From: an uncultured bacterium | Lineage (GTDB): Bacteria > Verrucomicrobiota > Lentisphaeria > Victivallales > Victivallaceae | NCBI GenBank assembly: GCA_949297015.1 | Contig: CASFRF010000041.1 | Span: 1 to 62,087 of the forward strand | DNA: 62,087 nucleotides | Direction of reading: 5' to 3' | Part shown: positions 8,481 to 17,073 of the stretch, piece after piece | Layout of the letters: the number at the start of each line of letters is the position of its first letter | How positions within the stretch are numbered: the stretch's first letter is position 1 | Notes under the pieces: generated by a model | Databases searched by the model: none | The model's input: the letters and a program-made list of their open reading frames with translations, nothing else | What the model was told of the DNA's origin: nothing | Position numbers and translations under genes: made by a program

Positions 8481-10193
8481 ATGGGCAAAAAAGAACTTCT
8501 GACGCTGGCGCTGCTCGCCTCCGGCGCCCTGAACTGGGGTGCCGCTTTGCAGCTGGAAAGCATCCTCGGCAATTCGGGCGAACCGAACCGGCCGGTCAAA
8601 TTCGGCGACACCACCAACCTGCGCAACGTCGGCATCGGCACGGTGTACGACGCCGAACGGGGGCTGCTCTTTGAGCGGGTCGGGCGCAAGCAGCTGAACG
8701 CCTATACCCTGGATGGCCGGCTCTACGCCACCTACGTTCTGCCGGAAAGCGCCTCGCATCTGGATGCGATGGTCCGGGCCGGCGATTATCTGGTCATGCT
8801 GCTCCAGAATCGGCTGTACCGGCTCAAGCTCGGCAGCGCCGAGGGAGCCGCGGCGGAGCCGATTCCGGGAGAGCTGAAGGAGCCGGTGGCGCTTTCAGCC
8901 TCGGCCCGCGACGGCAAACTCGCGGTGTTGACCAAGCCCGGCAAGCTCTTTCTGCTCGATCCGGCCTCCGGCAAGACCGAACCGTTCGGGGATCTGGGGC
9001 GTGAGATCTGGTGCAGCGGGCTCGACTTCGACGACCGGGGCGACCTCTATGTGATGTTCGACCGCAGCGCCCACCGGGTGGAGAACGGCAAACTCCTGCA
9101 AAACGAACTCTGGCCCCGCCGGTACATCGGCGATCGCGAGGGAGGAGCCGACCGGGCGCGCTTTCTGGACGGAGCCTGGCTGGGCGGCGCCTGGCACGGC
9201 ACGGTCAAGCGTTTCAACCGCGAATTTGAACCGGCGCCGGGGGTGGTGCTCGGTGGCGGCTCCGGCCACTTCATCGGGTACGTCAGCTGCAACTACGACG
9301 CCGAGAACAGTCCCGGCATCGCGCTGGTCAAGCCCGGATTGTTCGCCATCAGCGGCATGAATGGCGTCATTCAGCTGGCCGAATACCAGCCGCAGCTCAA
9401 GCGGCTCAAGCTGCTGCGGCGGATCGGCGCCTTTCCGGACGGCCAAACGCTGGCCATCGACAGTTCCGGCCGGGTGCTGGCCAGGCAGTTCATCTGGAAC
9501 CCCGGGCGCGACGCCCAGTCCCCCGCCGACGGCAGCGTGGTCTTTTCGGGCACCGGTCCGGCGGCCTACTTCGACGCCGACACCGTGCTCTACCCCTGCA
9601 ACATCTACGGCGGGTTCGGGCTGGCCCTGGGCAAGCTCGACGACCGGGAGCTGGTCTGCGGCAACGCCGGAGCGCTCAAACTGCCGGAGAACCTGGTCGG
9701 GCTGGCCCTTTACCGCGCCCGCGAGGACGGTACCGGCGAGTGGAATCTGCTCGCGCTCGGAGCCGACGGCAAAGCCACGCTGAGCGAAGTGGCCCAGGAC
9801 CGCAACAGCACCTGGCGCAAAGACCTCGGCGAAGTGAAACTGATCACCGCCCGGCCGGTATCCCGCTATACCGGGCTGACCGGAGCCGGTCCTCAGAAAC
9901 TCTACGCCGCCGGCGACGGCCGGATCATCGAATTCACCCGGGCCGGCAACAACTGGCAGGAGGTCCGGCGCTTCGGAAACGATCTGGGTCCGGAGCTGAA
10001 AATCGCCTGGAGCAACGGCAAACTGGCGGTCTCGGATCCCGCCAAACAGCGGATTCGAGTCCTCGATGAAAAAGGCAATCAGCTGGCTTCGACCCGGCTG
10101 GAAACCCCGGGCAACCTCGCCTTCAACGGAACCACGCTGGTGGTCCACGATCCGGCGAATCAGCGGTTGCTCAAATTGAAACTGGAGGAGTAG
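8481..10193 (+). CDS. Secreted beta-propeller protein C (propeller only)
   Basis: 570 residues, starting at an ATG four bases after the previous stop; GGAGAG at 8468-8473, inside the end of gene B, is the ribosome binding site. MGKKELLTLALLASGALNWG looks like a signal peptide. The rest is repetitive beta-strand sequence of propeller type (RNVGIGTVYDAERGLLF, QTLAIDSSGRVLARQF, KRIRVLDEKGN-like strands near the end). It has no Ig segment, EF-hand-like loop, HGSH motif or terminal CBM9-like domain, so it is the stripped-down member of the cluster. Its place between two full-length relatives, with one- and four-base gaps, suggests a partner made in step with them. No enzyme motif was found. Confidence 0.8.
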   Translation: MGKKELLTLALLASGALNWGAALQLESILGNSGEPNRPVKFGDTTNLRNVGIGTVYDAERGLLFERVGRKQLNAYTLDGRLYATYVLPESASHLDAMVRAGDYLVMLLQNRLYRLKLGSAEGAAAEPIPGELKEPVALSASARDGKLAVLTKPGKLFLLDPASGKTEPFGDLGREIWCSGLDFDDRGDLYVMFDRSAHRVENGKLLQNELWPRRYIGDREGGADRARFLDGAWLGGAWHGTVKRFNREFEPAPGVVLGGGSGHFIGYVSCNYDAENSPGIALVKPGLFAISGMNGVIQLAEYQPQLKRLKLLRRIGAFPDGQTLAIDSSGRVLARQFIWNPGRDAQSPADGSVVFSGTGPAAYFDADTVLYPCNIYGGFGLALGKLDDRELVCGNAGALKLPENLVGLALYRAREDGTGEWNLLALGADGKATLSEVAQDRNSTWRKDLGEVKLITARPVSRYTGLTGAGPQKLYAAGDGRIIEFTRAGNNWQEVRRFGNDLGPELKIAWSNGKLAVSDPAKQRIRVLDEKGNQLASTRLETPGNLAFNGTTLVVHDPANQRLLKLKLEE

Positions 10194-10194
10194 C

Positions 10195-13100
10195 ATGAAG
10201 TTTTCCCGGATTTTCGCCGTCGGCTGTTCGCTGTTGGCGCTGGGCGCGGCGGCGGCGGAGAATATGATCGGCCGTCAGACCCAGAACGAAGGTTTTTTCG
10301 CGGTCCCGGTCAAAGGCCCGGTGACCATTGACGGGGATCTTTCCGAGTGGGATCTCTCGGGCCGGATCTGGAGTTTTGCTGACACCGCGGTGCGGGACCG
10401 GTTTTCGGTCAAGACCGCCGCGATGTGGGATCCGGACAACCTCTATTTGTCCTTTTACTGGAAGGATCCCATGCCGCTCAACAGCAAGATCGATCCGGAT
10501 TTTGAACCGGGTCGCGGCTGGCTGGCCGACGCGGTCCAGTTCCGGATCATCGCCGATGAAAAGGTGGCCTGGGCCACCGCCTGGAGTCAAGGCAAAGACC
10601 GCCCGGCGCTGGAGGTCTCCTACTGGCTGGATCCGGCCAGTGAATTGAAGGGTACCGACATGGTGGTCTACTGCGACAAACCCGGCGTCACCAAATTCAA
10701 GGACGGGGTGGAGTCGGCCTATCGCGAACTCCCCGACGGCTCCGGCTTCGTCCATGAGCTGAAGCTGCCCTGGAAGGTCATCTACCGCAAACCGAAACAA
10801 CTGCAGGCCGGGGACTCGCTCAAGTGCGGGCTGGAGTTCCTGTGGGGCGACCCCACCGGCATGACCTGGCCGATTCACCGTTACGCCGACAACATGGCTC
10901 CGGGCAAGACCTCGCGCGAATTTTTCTGGAGCGCCAAGGACAGCTGGGGCACGCTGACGCTGCGCGCGGATTCGCTCCCGGAGGAGCGGCGCTACGTCTC
11001 CGACGAGGCGAAAATCGCCGGTACCATTCCGGTCACGGCGGAGATTCCGGCCGACGCCTCGCGCTTCACGCTGGTGATCGAGGACGAACAGGGCAACCGG
11101 ATCCGCAATCTGGCCGGCGATCTGCCGCCCGCGGAGTACGCCACCGGCGAAGCCCGGAACGGCAAACTCCCCATTCAGGTGCTCTGGGACGGCCTGACCG
11201 AGGACGGCAAACTGGCCGCGCCCGGTACCTACCGGGTCCGCGGCTTGACCCATCAGGGGCTGGGCGCCGAATACGAGGGGTGTTTCTACAATCCGGGGAC
11301 TCCGCCCTGGGCCACGCCCGACGGCACCGGCGCCTGGGGCTCGGATCACTCGCGGCCCGAGCTGGCGGAGCGCTCCGGCGAGCTGGTGATTCTGGCCTGC
11401 CGGGTGGTCGAAGGCGGCTACGGCATCTGGGCGATGGGGCCGGACGGCAAAAAACGCTGGAGCGAAAAGCGCGCCGCCGATCAGCTGACCGCCAACGACC
11501 GCTACGTCTTCTTCGTGCCGAACTTCTGGGATGCCAAGGAGCCGCTGCTGATCCGGCTGGATGCGAAGACCGGCGCCTATTCGCCGTTCACCAACGACCT
11601 GCCCTTCCCGCTGCCGCTGCGGGTGGTGCTCAAGGAGGAGAAAGCCCCGGCGGTCCGGGCGCTGGCCGCCTCGCCCGACGATCTCTATGTGCTGCTGGAG
11701 GATGACCGGCTGCTGCGGCTCGATCCGGAATCCGGCGCGCTGCGCGAGACGCGCAAGCTGCAGGCCGACCAGATCACGCCGGAGCTCCCCGGCACCACGG
11801 CCACGCCGACCACGCCGCTGGCCTGGCACGATGGCGGACTCTGGTTCTTCCGCGACGGGAAGCTCCGGCGTCACGATCTGAAAAGCGGCGCGGAAAAAGT
11901 TCTGGAGTTGACCCCGGCCCCGGAACGGCCCGGCGCCCTGGCGCTGGACCGGAACGGGAATCCGGCGGTGGCCGACCACGGCAAGGATCTGCAGATCAAG
12001 GTCTACGGTCCGGACGGCAAGCTGCGCTGCACCGTCGGTCGGCGCGGCGGCCGGGCGTTGCAGGGCAAGTTCCAGTCCGACGGTCTGCGTGAAGTGATCG
12101 ACCTGGCCTTTGCGCCCGACGGCCGGCTGTGGGTGACCGAGGGCTCGGACTACCCGCGCCGGGTCTCGGTCTGGAATCCCGACGGCAGCTGGGCGCGCGA
12201 CTACATCGGCAACACCGGCTACTCCGGGACCGGCAGTTTCCTGCACGATCAGGATCCGACGCTGGCCTATGTCGGCCCCAATCAGCTCAAGCTCGACCGC
12301 CAGGCCGGAACCTGGCAGATGGACGAAGTGCTGTGGAATCCGCCCGCCTCGGCGGAGCCGACCTATCGGCTCTCGACCAGCGATCACGGCCAGGGGCACA
12401 TCTTCCGCAGCTCCGCCTCCGGGCAGGAGCACGAGTACTACTTCGTCCCGCCCTACTGGGACTGGATGGGGTCAGTCATTCTGATGAAGCGCGCCGACGG
12501 CTGGAAACCGGTGGCGGCGCTGACCTCCGTCGGGCGGCTGGCCGGAACGCTGCGGCCGGACGGCTCGCAACTGATTCCGAATCGCGCAGAATTCGACCGG
12601 TTCAACGGCTATGACGGCTTGATCTGGAACGATCTCAACGCCGACGGCACCGTGCAGCTCGAGGAGTGCGAAATCATCCCGGCCCTCAAGCCGAACACCG
12701 ACCGTGAGCGCGGCGTAGCCTCGATTCCGCTGGCGGGCGGCTGGGGGCAGCGGATGGATCCGGCGGATCTCTCGTTCTACGGCACCGACCGCCATCAGCG
12801 GCGGCTCTGGAAGATCACGCCCGTGGGCTTCGCTCCGGACGGGGCGCCGCGCTTCAGCCGGGATTCGATCCGGCAGATCTCCGAACTCGCGGCGGACGAA
12901 GCGGTGCCGGTGCCGGGGGAGGACACGATCCTGACCTTCGCGGGCATCGACAACGAAACCTATGTGGCCGGACTGGATAAGAAGACCGGCGCGCTGCGCT
13001 GGCGTTACCGCAGTCCCTATCATCAGGTCCACGGTTCGCACCGGGCCACCATGCCGCGTCCGGGGCTGCTGATCGGCCCGCTGAAGATCACCGGCGTGAT

Positions 13101-14169
13101 CGACCGCTGCGGCGAAGGCGGAAACGTCTTCATGATGCGCGGCAATCTGGGGCAGGATTTCTATCTGACCACCGACGGGCTCTACGTCGGCGCCATGTTC
13201 CAGGACGGGCGGCTGCCGGGGACCTCGCTGCCGCCCACCGAAGAGCAGCTGCGGGGCATGCCCATGGAGCTGTTCAGTCAGGGCAGCGAACCGTTCAACG
13301 GCTGGTGCGGCCGTCAGAGCGACGGGGTGGTCCGGATGACCTGCGGCATTCCGGGTCAGGCGGCGATGATGATGACGATCAAAGGGTTGGAGAATATCCG
13401 GCGCTTCAACGCTCCGGCGCTCACCGTCAGTCAGGCCGATCTGATCAAGGCCGATCAGGCCAACGCCGCGCGCCGGGCTGCCGGGACCAGGGTCGAACCG
13501 ATCCGGATCACCCGGGTGGAAGCGGCGCCGGACTGGTCGCAGATCCCGGCACTGCGCATCGCCCGGACCGGGCAGCCGGTGGAGGGCAGCTGCCAGCTGG
13601 CCTATACGCCGCAGGATCTCTACTGCCGGTTCACGGTGCAGGATCCCTCGCCCTGGAAGAACCACGGCAAGGAGTGGACCCGGCTGTTCAAGACCGGTGA
13701 TGCGGTCGATCTGCAGCTGTCGGCCACGGCCAACGATCAGCGGCAGGCCCGGGCGGGTGACTTCCGGCTTCTGGTGGCGCCGTTCGGAGAGCAGCCGCTG
13801 GCGGTGATGATGGAGCGGGTGGCGCCGGGCGCCGCCGCCGGCGAGAAGGTGCGCTACCAGTCGCCGGTGGGCGTGGTGGAGTTCGACCGGGTGCGGCGGC
13901 TGACCGCCCCCGAGATCAAGGTCGAAACCCGGGATCAGGCGTACACCGTCACACTGCGGATTCCGTGGCGGGAGCTGGGGATCACCCCCGAGCCGGGGCT
14001 GAAGCTGCGCGGCGACGTGGGCTTCATCCTCTCCGATCCCAACGGCGAGTACAACACGGCGCGCGTCTACTACGCGAATGCGGACACCAATCTGGTCAGC
14101 GACATGCCGCTGGAGGCGGAACTCTATCCGGATCGCTGGACCACCGTGGAGCTGGCTCCGGCCCAATAG
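10195..14169 (+). CDS. Secreted multidomain beta-propeller protein D (CBM9-like ends)
   Basis: 1324 residues. The ATG lies one base after the previous stop, with GGAGGAG just before it. MKFSRIFAVGCSLLALGAAAA is a signal peptide. The architecture copies protein A: an N-terminal CBM9/DOMON-like domain (PVTIDGDLSEWDLSGR, DPDNLYLSFYWKDPMPLN), a FlgD-like segment (FTLVIEDEQGNRIRNLAGDL), propeller blades with an NHL-like stretch (APDGRLWVTEGSDYPRR), an EF-hand-like loop DLNADGTVQLEE at residue 813, VHGSHRAT with His946, and a C-terminal domain with WTRLFKTGDAVDLQL. The similarity to A and B along the whole length marks a tandem duplication old enough for extensive divergence. A strong terminator follows within 60 bases, so this is the last gene of the operon. 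Confidence 0.85.
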   Translation: MKFSRIFAVGCSLLALGAAAAENMIGRQTQNEGFFAVPVKGPVTIDGDLSEWDLSGRIWSFADTAVRDRFSVKTAAMWDPDNLYLSFYWKDPMPLNSKIDPDFEPGRGWLADAVQFRIIADEKVAWATAWSQGKDRPALEVSYWLDPASELKGTDMVVYCDKPGVTKFKDGVESAYRELPDGSGFVHELKLPWKVIYRKPKQLQAGDSLKCGLEFLWGDPTGMTWPIHRYADNMAPGKTSREFFWSAKDSWGTLTLRADSLPEERRYVSDEAKIAGTIPVTAEIPADASRFTLVIEDEQGNRIRNLAGDLPPAEYATGEARNGKLPIQVLWDGLTEDGKLAAPGTYRVRGLTHQGLGAEYEGCFYNPGTPPWATPDGTGAWGSDHSRPELAERSGELVILACRVVEGGYGIWAMGPDGKKRWSEKRAADQLTANDRYVFFVPNFWDAKEPLLIRLDAKTGAYSPFTNDLPFPLPLRVVLKEEKAPAVRALAASPDDLYVLLEDDRLLRLDPESGALRETRKLQADQITPELPGTTATPTTPLAWHDGGLWFFRDGKLRRHDLKSGAEKVLELTPAPERPGALALDRNGNPAVADHGKDLQIKVYGPDGKLRCTVGRRGGRALQGKFQSDGLREVIDLAFAPDGRLWVTEGSDYPRRVSVWNPDGSWARDYIGNTGYSGTGSFLHDQDPTLAYVGPNQLKLDRQAGTWQMDEVLWNPPASAEPTYRLSTSDHGQGHIFRSSASGQEHEYYFVPPYWDWMGSVILMKRADGWKPVAALTSVGRLAGTLRPDGSQLIPNRAEFDRFNGYDGLIWNDLNADGTVQLEECEIIPALKPNTDRERGVASIPLAGGWGQRMDPADLSFYGTDRHQRRLWKITPVGFAPDGAPRFSRDSIRQISELAADEAVPVPGEDTILTFAGIDNETYVAGLDKKTGALRWRYRSPYHQVHGSHRATMPRPGLLIGPLKITGVIDRCGEGGNVFMMRGNLGQDFYLTTDGLYVGAMFQDGRLPGTSLPPTEEQLRGMPMELFSQGSEPFNGWCGRQSDGVVRMTCGIPGQAAMMMTIKGLENIRRFNAPALTVSQADLIKADQANAARRAAGTRVEPIRITRVEAAPDWSQIPALRIARTGQPVEGSCQLAYTPQDLYCRFTVQDPSPWKNHGKEWTRLFKTGDAVDLQLSATANDQRQARAGDFRLLVAPFGEQPLAVMMERVAPGAAAGEKVRYQSPVGVVEFDRVRRLTAPEIKVETRDQAYTVTLRIPWRELGITPEPGLKLRGDVGFILSDPNGEYNTARVYYANADTNLVSDMPLEAELYPDRWTTVELAPAQ

Positions 14170-14190
14170 CCGCGTCCTGACTTCACCCCG

Positions 14191-14224
14191 GGCCCCGGCG
14201 GAGTTGATTCCGCCGGGGCCTTTT
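14191..14224 (+). terminator. Intrinsic terminator of the four-gene propeller operon
   Basis: A perfect 12-base-pair stem (14191-14202 with 14209-14220), six-base loop GTTGAT, followed by TTTT at 14221-14224. The T-run touches the stop codon of the convergent AraC gene, so the two transcription units end back to back. Confidence 0.9.
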
Positions 14225-15054
14225 CATTGACCCTCGGCGTCGCGGTAGGCCCGCGGCGAGACCCCGCAGTCGCGCCGGAAACAGCGGGAAAAGTGCAGCG
14301 GATCCCGGAAGCCGCAGTGCTGCGCCACCTCCTTGATCGTGAGATTCCGCCGCCGCAGCAGCGTCCGGGCCAGCGCCATGCGCTTCTGCTGCAGATAACG
14401 CATCGGCGGCAATCCGTAGTACTGCCGGAACACCGCGATGAAACGCGGGATCGACAGCGCCGCCCGCCGGGCCGCCCCGGCCAGCGTCGGCGCCCCGGCG
14501 ATCTCGCCGACCAGAAACCGCTCCGCCCGCCGGATCGGCTCCGGAATCTCCGGATCCGCGCCGCGGATCTGACGCATCACCTCGTAGACCAGCAGATTCA
14601 GCCACTGCTCCAGCGCGTATTCGTCCGGCTCCCGGCGGGCGTGCAGTTCGTCGTGCAGCAGCCGCCAGTACCGCCCGACCAGCGCCTCCAGTCCGCCGCC
14701 GCCCAGCGGCCGGTCCAGAATCAGCCGGTGCTGGGCGACAATCCGGTCAAAGGCCCGCCCCCGCACCCGCAGCCAGGAGTGATCCCACCCCTGCTCCGGG
14801 TGGCCGTAGCAGTAAACGCGGTCGCGCCCCCAGATCATCAACTCTCCCGCCGCCGCCGACATCCGGTCCGGAGTCCCCGCCCGGGCCGCGGAGTGGAAGA
14901 ACATCAGCAGATACTCCCCCGGGTGCGCCGGATAGGAGATCAAGCCGGGGGCCATGCGCTCGTGGATGCCCAGCGCCGGAATCGCCAGCCGTTCCGGTTC
15001 CTCCGGTACCGCCCCGTAATAGAACAAACTCCGCTCAGCAATCATAAGATCCAT
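14224..15054 (-). CDS. AraC-family transcriptional regulator
   Basis: A 276-residue AraC/XylS regulator. The N-terminal half is the cupin-like effector domain (GIHERMAPGLISYPAHPGEY). The C-terminal third has both helix-turn-helices: TLAGAARRAALSIPRF for the first, LTIKEVAQHCGFRDPLHFSR for the second, then the usual GVSPRAYR end. Start choice: a minus-strand promoter at 15080-15108 predicts transcription from about 15073, leaving ATG 15054 or ATG 15045 as candidates; neither has a strong ribosome binding site. It is divergent from the dehydrogenase/TIM-barrel operon at 15185 and shares a promoter region with it, so it probably controls that sugar pathway; the inducer is unknown. Confidence 0.88.
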   Translation of the reverse strand: MDLMIAERSLFYYGAVPEEPERLAIPALGIHERMAPGLISYPAHPGEYLLMFFHSAARAGTPDRMSAAAGELMIWGRDRVYCYGHPEQGWDHSWLRVRGRAFDRIVAQHRLILDRPLGGGGLEALVGRYWRLLHDELHARREPDEYALEQWLNLLVYEVMRQIRGADPEIPEPIRRAERFLVGEIAGAPTLAGAARRAALSIPRFIAVFRQYYGLPPMRYLQQKRMALARTLLRRRNLTIKEVAQHCGFRDPLHFSRCFRRDCGVSPRAYRDAEGQ

Positions 15055-15079
15055 ATTTTCGATAATTTCCAACCTGTAT

Positions 15080-15108
15080 AATATATTGACAGAAATCATT
15101 TTTTGCAA
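15080..15108 (-). promoter_or_regulatory. Sigma70-type promoter for the AraC gene
   Basis: Read on the minus strand: TTGCAA at 15108-15103, 17-base spacer, TATATT at 15085-15080. It overlaps the opposing promoter almost completely, so polymerase can occupy only one of the two. Confidence 0.6.
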
Positions 15109-15114
15109 TACAAT
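15086..15114 (+). promoter_or_regulatory. Sigma70 promoter for the MDR dehydrogenase operon
   Basis: A consensus TTGACA at 15086-15091, exactly 17 bases, then TACAAT at 15109-15114. Predicted transcription starts near 15121, giving a leader of about 64 bases before the ATG at 15185. It is among the best promoter matches found in the window. Confidence 0.8.
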
Positions 15115-15184
15115 ATGCCCAGATATCCGAACCGGCCACCGGGTCGGCGGTCGGCACGATTCAACAGAGGAGAGAAGTATTATT

Positions 15185-16177
15185 ATGGAAAAGCGTCTTG
15201 TCTTTACCGGTCAGGATCAGATTCTCCTGGAGTCATTCACGCCGCCGGAACTCCGGCCCGGCGAACTGCGGCTGCGCACGCTGGTCACGCTGATCAGCTC
15301 GGGCACCGAATGCATTGTCCTGCATCGCCGGTTCGACGCCGGAACCCACTGGGACAACTGGGTGAAGTACCCCTTCTACCCCGGCTACGCCGCGGTCTGC
15401 GAAGTCATCGCCTGCGGCCCGGAAACCAGCCGCTTCCAGGTCGGCGACCGGGTGGTCTGCCGCGCCGGACACGCCTCGGTGCAGACCCAGCCTGAAGCGA
15501 ACTGCTTCCCGGCCCCGAAGGAGCTGGATCCGCGACAGGCGGCGTGGTTTGCGCTGGCCAAAATCGCCTCGATGGCGCTGACCGGAACCGGGAATCTCTT
15601 CGGCCGCAACGTGGCGATCCTCGGCGCCGGTCCGATCGGCCAGATGGCCGCGCGCTGGGTCGGGGCCGCGGGCGCGGGACGTCTGTTCGTGGTCGATCCG
15701 GTCGCCGGGCGGCTGGAGCTGATCCGGCGCGGTGTCGACGCCGAAACGCTGGCGCTGAAGAGCTCCGACGCGCCGGAGGAGATCGCCCGCAGGATTGGAG
15801 ATCCCGGCATCGACGTGGTGATCGACACCACCGGCAACGCGGCGGTGTTTTCGGACGCCCTGCGCCTCGTGCGCCGTTTCGGGCGGGTGGTGATCCTCGG
15901 CGACACCGGCTCTCCGGCCCGGCAACACCTCAGCAGTGACGTGATGACCAAAGGCATCCGGATCACCGCCACCCACGACGGCCATGAGACGCCGGAGTGG
16001 AATTCGGCCAAGGCGATCGACATCTGGTTCCGCTTCATCGCCGACGGCCGGATCCGGCTGGACGGACTCAACACCCACAATTTCCAACCCGAAGCGTATG
16101 ACAACGCCTATGCCGCCGCCTCCGATCCGGGAGCCGGGGCGATGGGCATCACCTTTGACTGGAGGAATCAGCAATGA
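15185..16177 (+). CDS. MDR-family (zinc-type alcohol dehydrogenase-like) oxidoreductase
   Basis: 330 residues of the medium-chain dehydrogenase/reductase superfamily. The ATG at 15185 follows AGAGGAGA by 11 bases. The N-terminal GroES-like domain has PGYAAVCEV and GDRVVCRAGHA; the nucleotide-binding domain has VAILGAGPIGQMAARW and an acidic residue after the next strand (VVDP), suggesting NAD(H). In place of the usual catalytic Cys-containing GxCGTD it has ISSGTEC, so whether it binds catalytic zinc is unclear. Its stop overlaps the next start by four bases, so it is coupled to a xylose-isomerase-like TIM barrel. Together with the divergent AraC regulator this looks like a sugar or polyol oxidation pathway; the substrate cannot be told from sequence. 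Confidence 0.85.
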   Translation: MEKRLVFTGQDQILLESFTPPELRPGELRLRTLVTLISSGTECIVLHRRFDAGTHWDNWVKYPFYPGYAAVCEVIACGPETSRFQVGDRVVCRAGHASVQTQPEANCFPAPKELDPRQAAWFALAKIASMALTGTGNLFGRNVAILGAGPIGQMAARWVGAAGAGRLFVVDPVAGRLELIRRGVDAETLALKSSDAPEEIARRIGDPGIDVVIDTTGNAAVFSDALRLVRRFGRVVILGDTGSPARQHLSSDVMTKGIRITATHDGHETPEWNSAKAIDIWFRFIADGRIRLDGLNTHNFQPEAYDNAYAAASDPGAGAMGITFDWRNQQ

Positions 16178-16929
16178 AGTACCAATTCAGTGCCGCGAAC
16201 TGGTGTTTCCGGCGTCCCGACGTTCCGCTCGACGACTACTACGCCGGACTGGCCGAGGCCGGTTGCGACGCCGTGGAAATGGCGCCGCTGGCGGACCTGC
16301 CCGCGATCCGGCGGGCCGGGCTGACACTGTTGAATCAGAGCGGGCCGGGCATGGTCGAGGGCATGAACAACCCGGCCAACCGGGAGCGACTGAGCTCCGA
16401 GCTGCGCCGGGCCATCGAACAGGCGGCCGACGCCGGGGTTCCCCAGGTGATTGTGTTCAGCGGGAACCGCTTCGGCGAGAGCGATGCGCAGGGGTATGAG
16501 AACTGCCGGGCCGGTTATTCCGAACTGCTGCCGTTCGCCGAACGGCATGGCGTGACGCTGGTTCTGGAGATGCTCAACCCGTTCGACCACCCGGGCTATC
16601 AGGCCGACCACTCCGCCTTCGGGTTCCGGCTGGCGCGGGAGTTCAACTCGCCGTACTTCAAGGTGCTGTACGACGTCTACCACATGTTCCGGCAGCAGCA
16701 GGATATTCTGGCCGATTTCGCCGCGAACATGGAGCTGATCGCCCATCTGCACCTGGCGGGAGCGCCCCGGCGCGATTTCCCCGGGCCGGAACAGGAGATT
16801 CCCTACCCGGAGATCATCGCCGCGGCCCGCCGCGCCGGGTACACCGGTTATCTCGGCATGGAGTTCGTCTGTGCGCAAGAGCCGCTGCGGCAGCTGAAAG
16901 AGTCGGTGGCGCTGTTCCGGAACTACTGA
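16174..16929 (+). CDS. Sugar phosphate isomerase/epimerase (hydroxypyruvate isomerase-like TIM barrel)
   Basis: 251 residues, starting at the ATG of an ATGA overlap with the dehydrogenase gene and preceded by GGAGG. The fold is the AP-endonuclease-2/xylose-isomerase-like TIM barrel. Visible metal-site strands are LVLEMLNPFDHPGY (Glu, as in hydroxypyruvate isomerase), KVLYDVYHMF (Asp and His), IAHLHLAG (His) and YLGMEFV (Glu). The layout is close to hydroxypyruvate isomerase (Hyi) or D-tagatose/D-psicose 3-epimerases; the NPFDHPGY stretch favours the Hyi-like group. It probably isomerises the product of the preceding dehydrogenase or its precursor. The precise substrate is not determined. Confidence 0.82.
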   Translation: MKYQFSAANWCFRRPDVPLDDYYAGLAEAGCDAVEMAPLADLPAIRRAGLTLLNQSGPGMVEGMNNPANRERLSSELRRAIEQAADAGVPQVIVFSGNRFGESDAQGYENCRAGYSELLPFAERHGVTLVLEMLNPFDHPGYQADHSAFGFRLAREFNSPYFKVLYDVYHMFRQQQDILADFAANMELIAHLHLAGAPRRDFPGPEQEIPYPEIIAAARRAGYTGYLGMEFVCAQEPLRQLKESVALFRNY

Positions 16930-16955
16930 TCGCGGAGCCACGGCAGCTGCGCATC

Positions 16956-16978
16956 AACCGGCCGCTTGGTTCTTTTTT
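16956..16978 (+). terminator. Probable weak intrinsic terminator
   Basis: AACCGG at 16956-16961 pairs with TTGGTT at 16966-16971 (two G-U pairs), a four-base loop, then CTTTTTT. It lies 27 bases after the stop and before the next promoter. The short stem makes it uncertain. Confidence 0.42.
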
Positions 16979-16999
16979 GGAATATTTTCAAATTCCGAA

Positions 17000-17027
17000 T
17001 TGACATTTGGCGGAACCGGTACATAAT
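17000..17027 (+). promoter_or_regulatory. Sigma70 promoter for the glycosidase/channel operon
   Basis: TTGACA at 17000-17005, 16 bases, CATAAT at 17022-17027. Transcription from about 17034 would give a leader of about 40 bases before ATG 17074. Confidence 0.65.
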
Positions 17028-17073
17028 ATAGTGGGAGTTTTGCCGAGGGAACACGCAAGGTCAAGGAGCGAAG

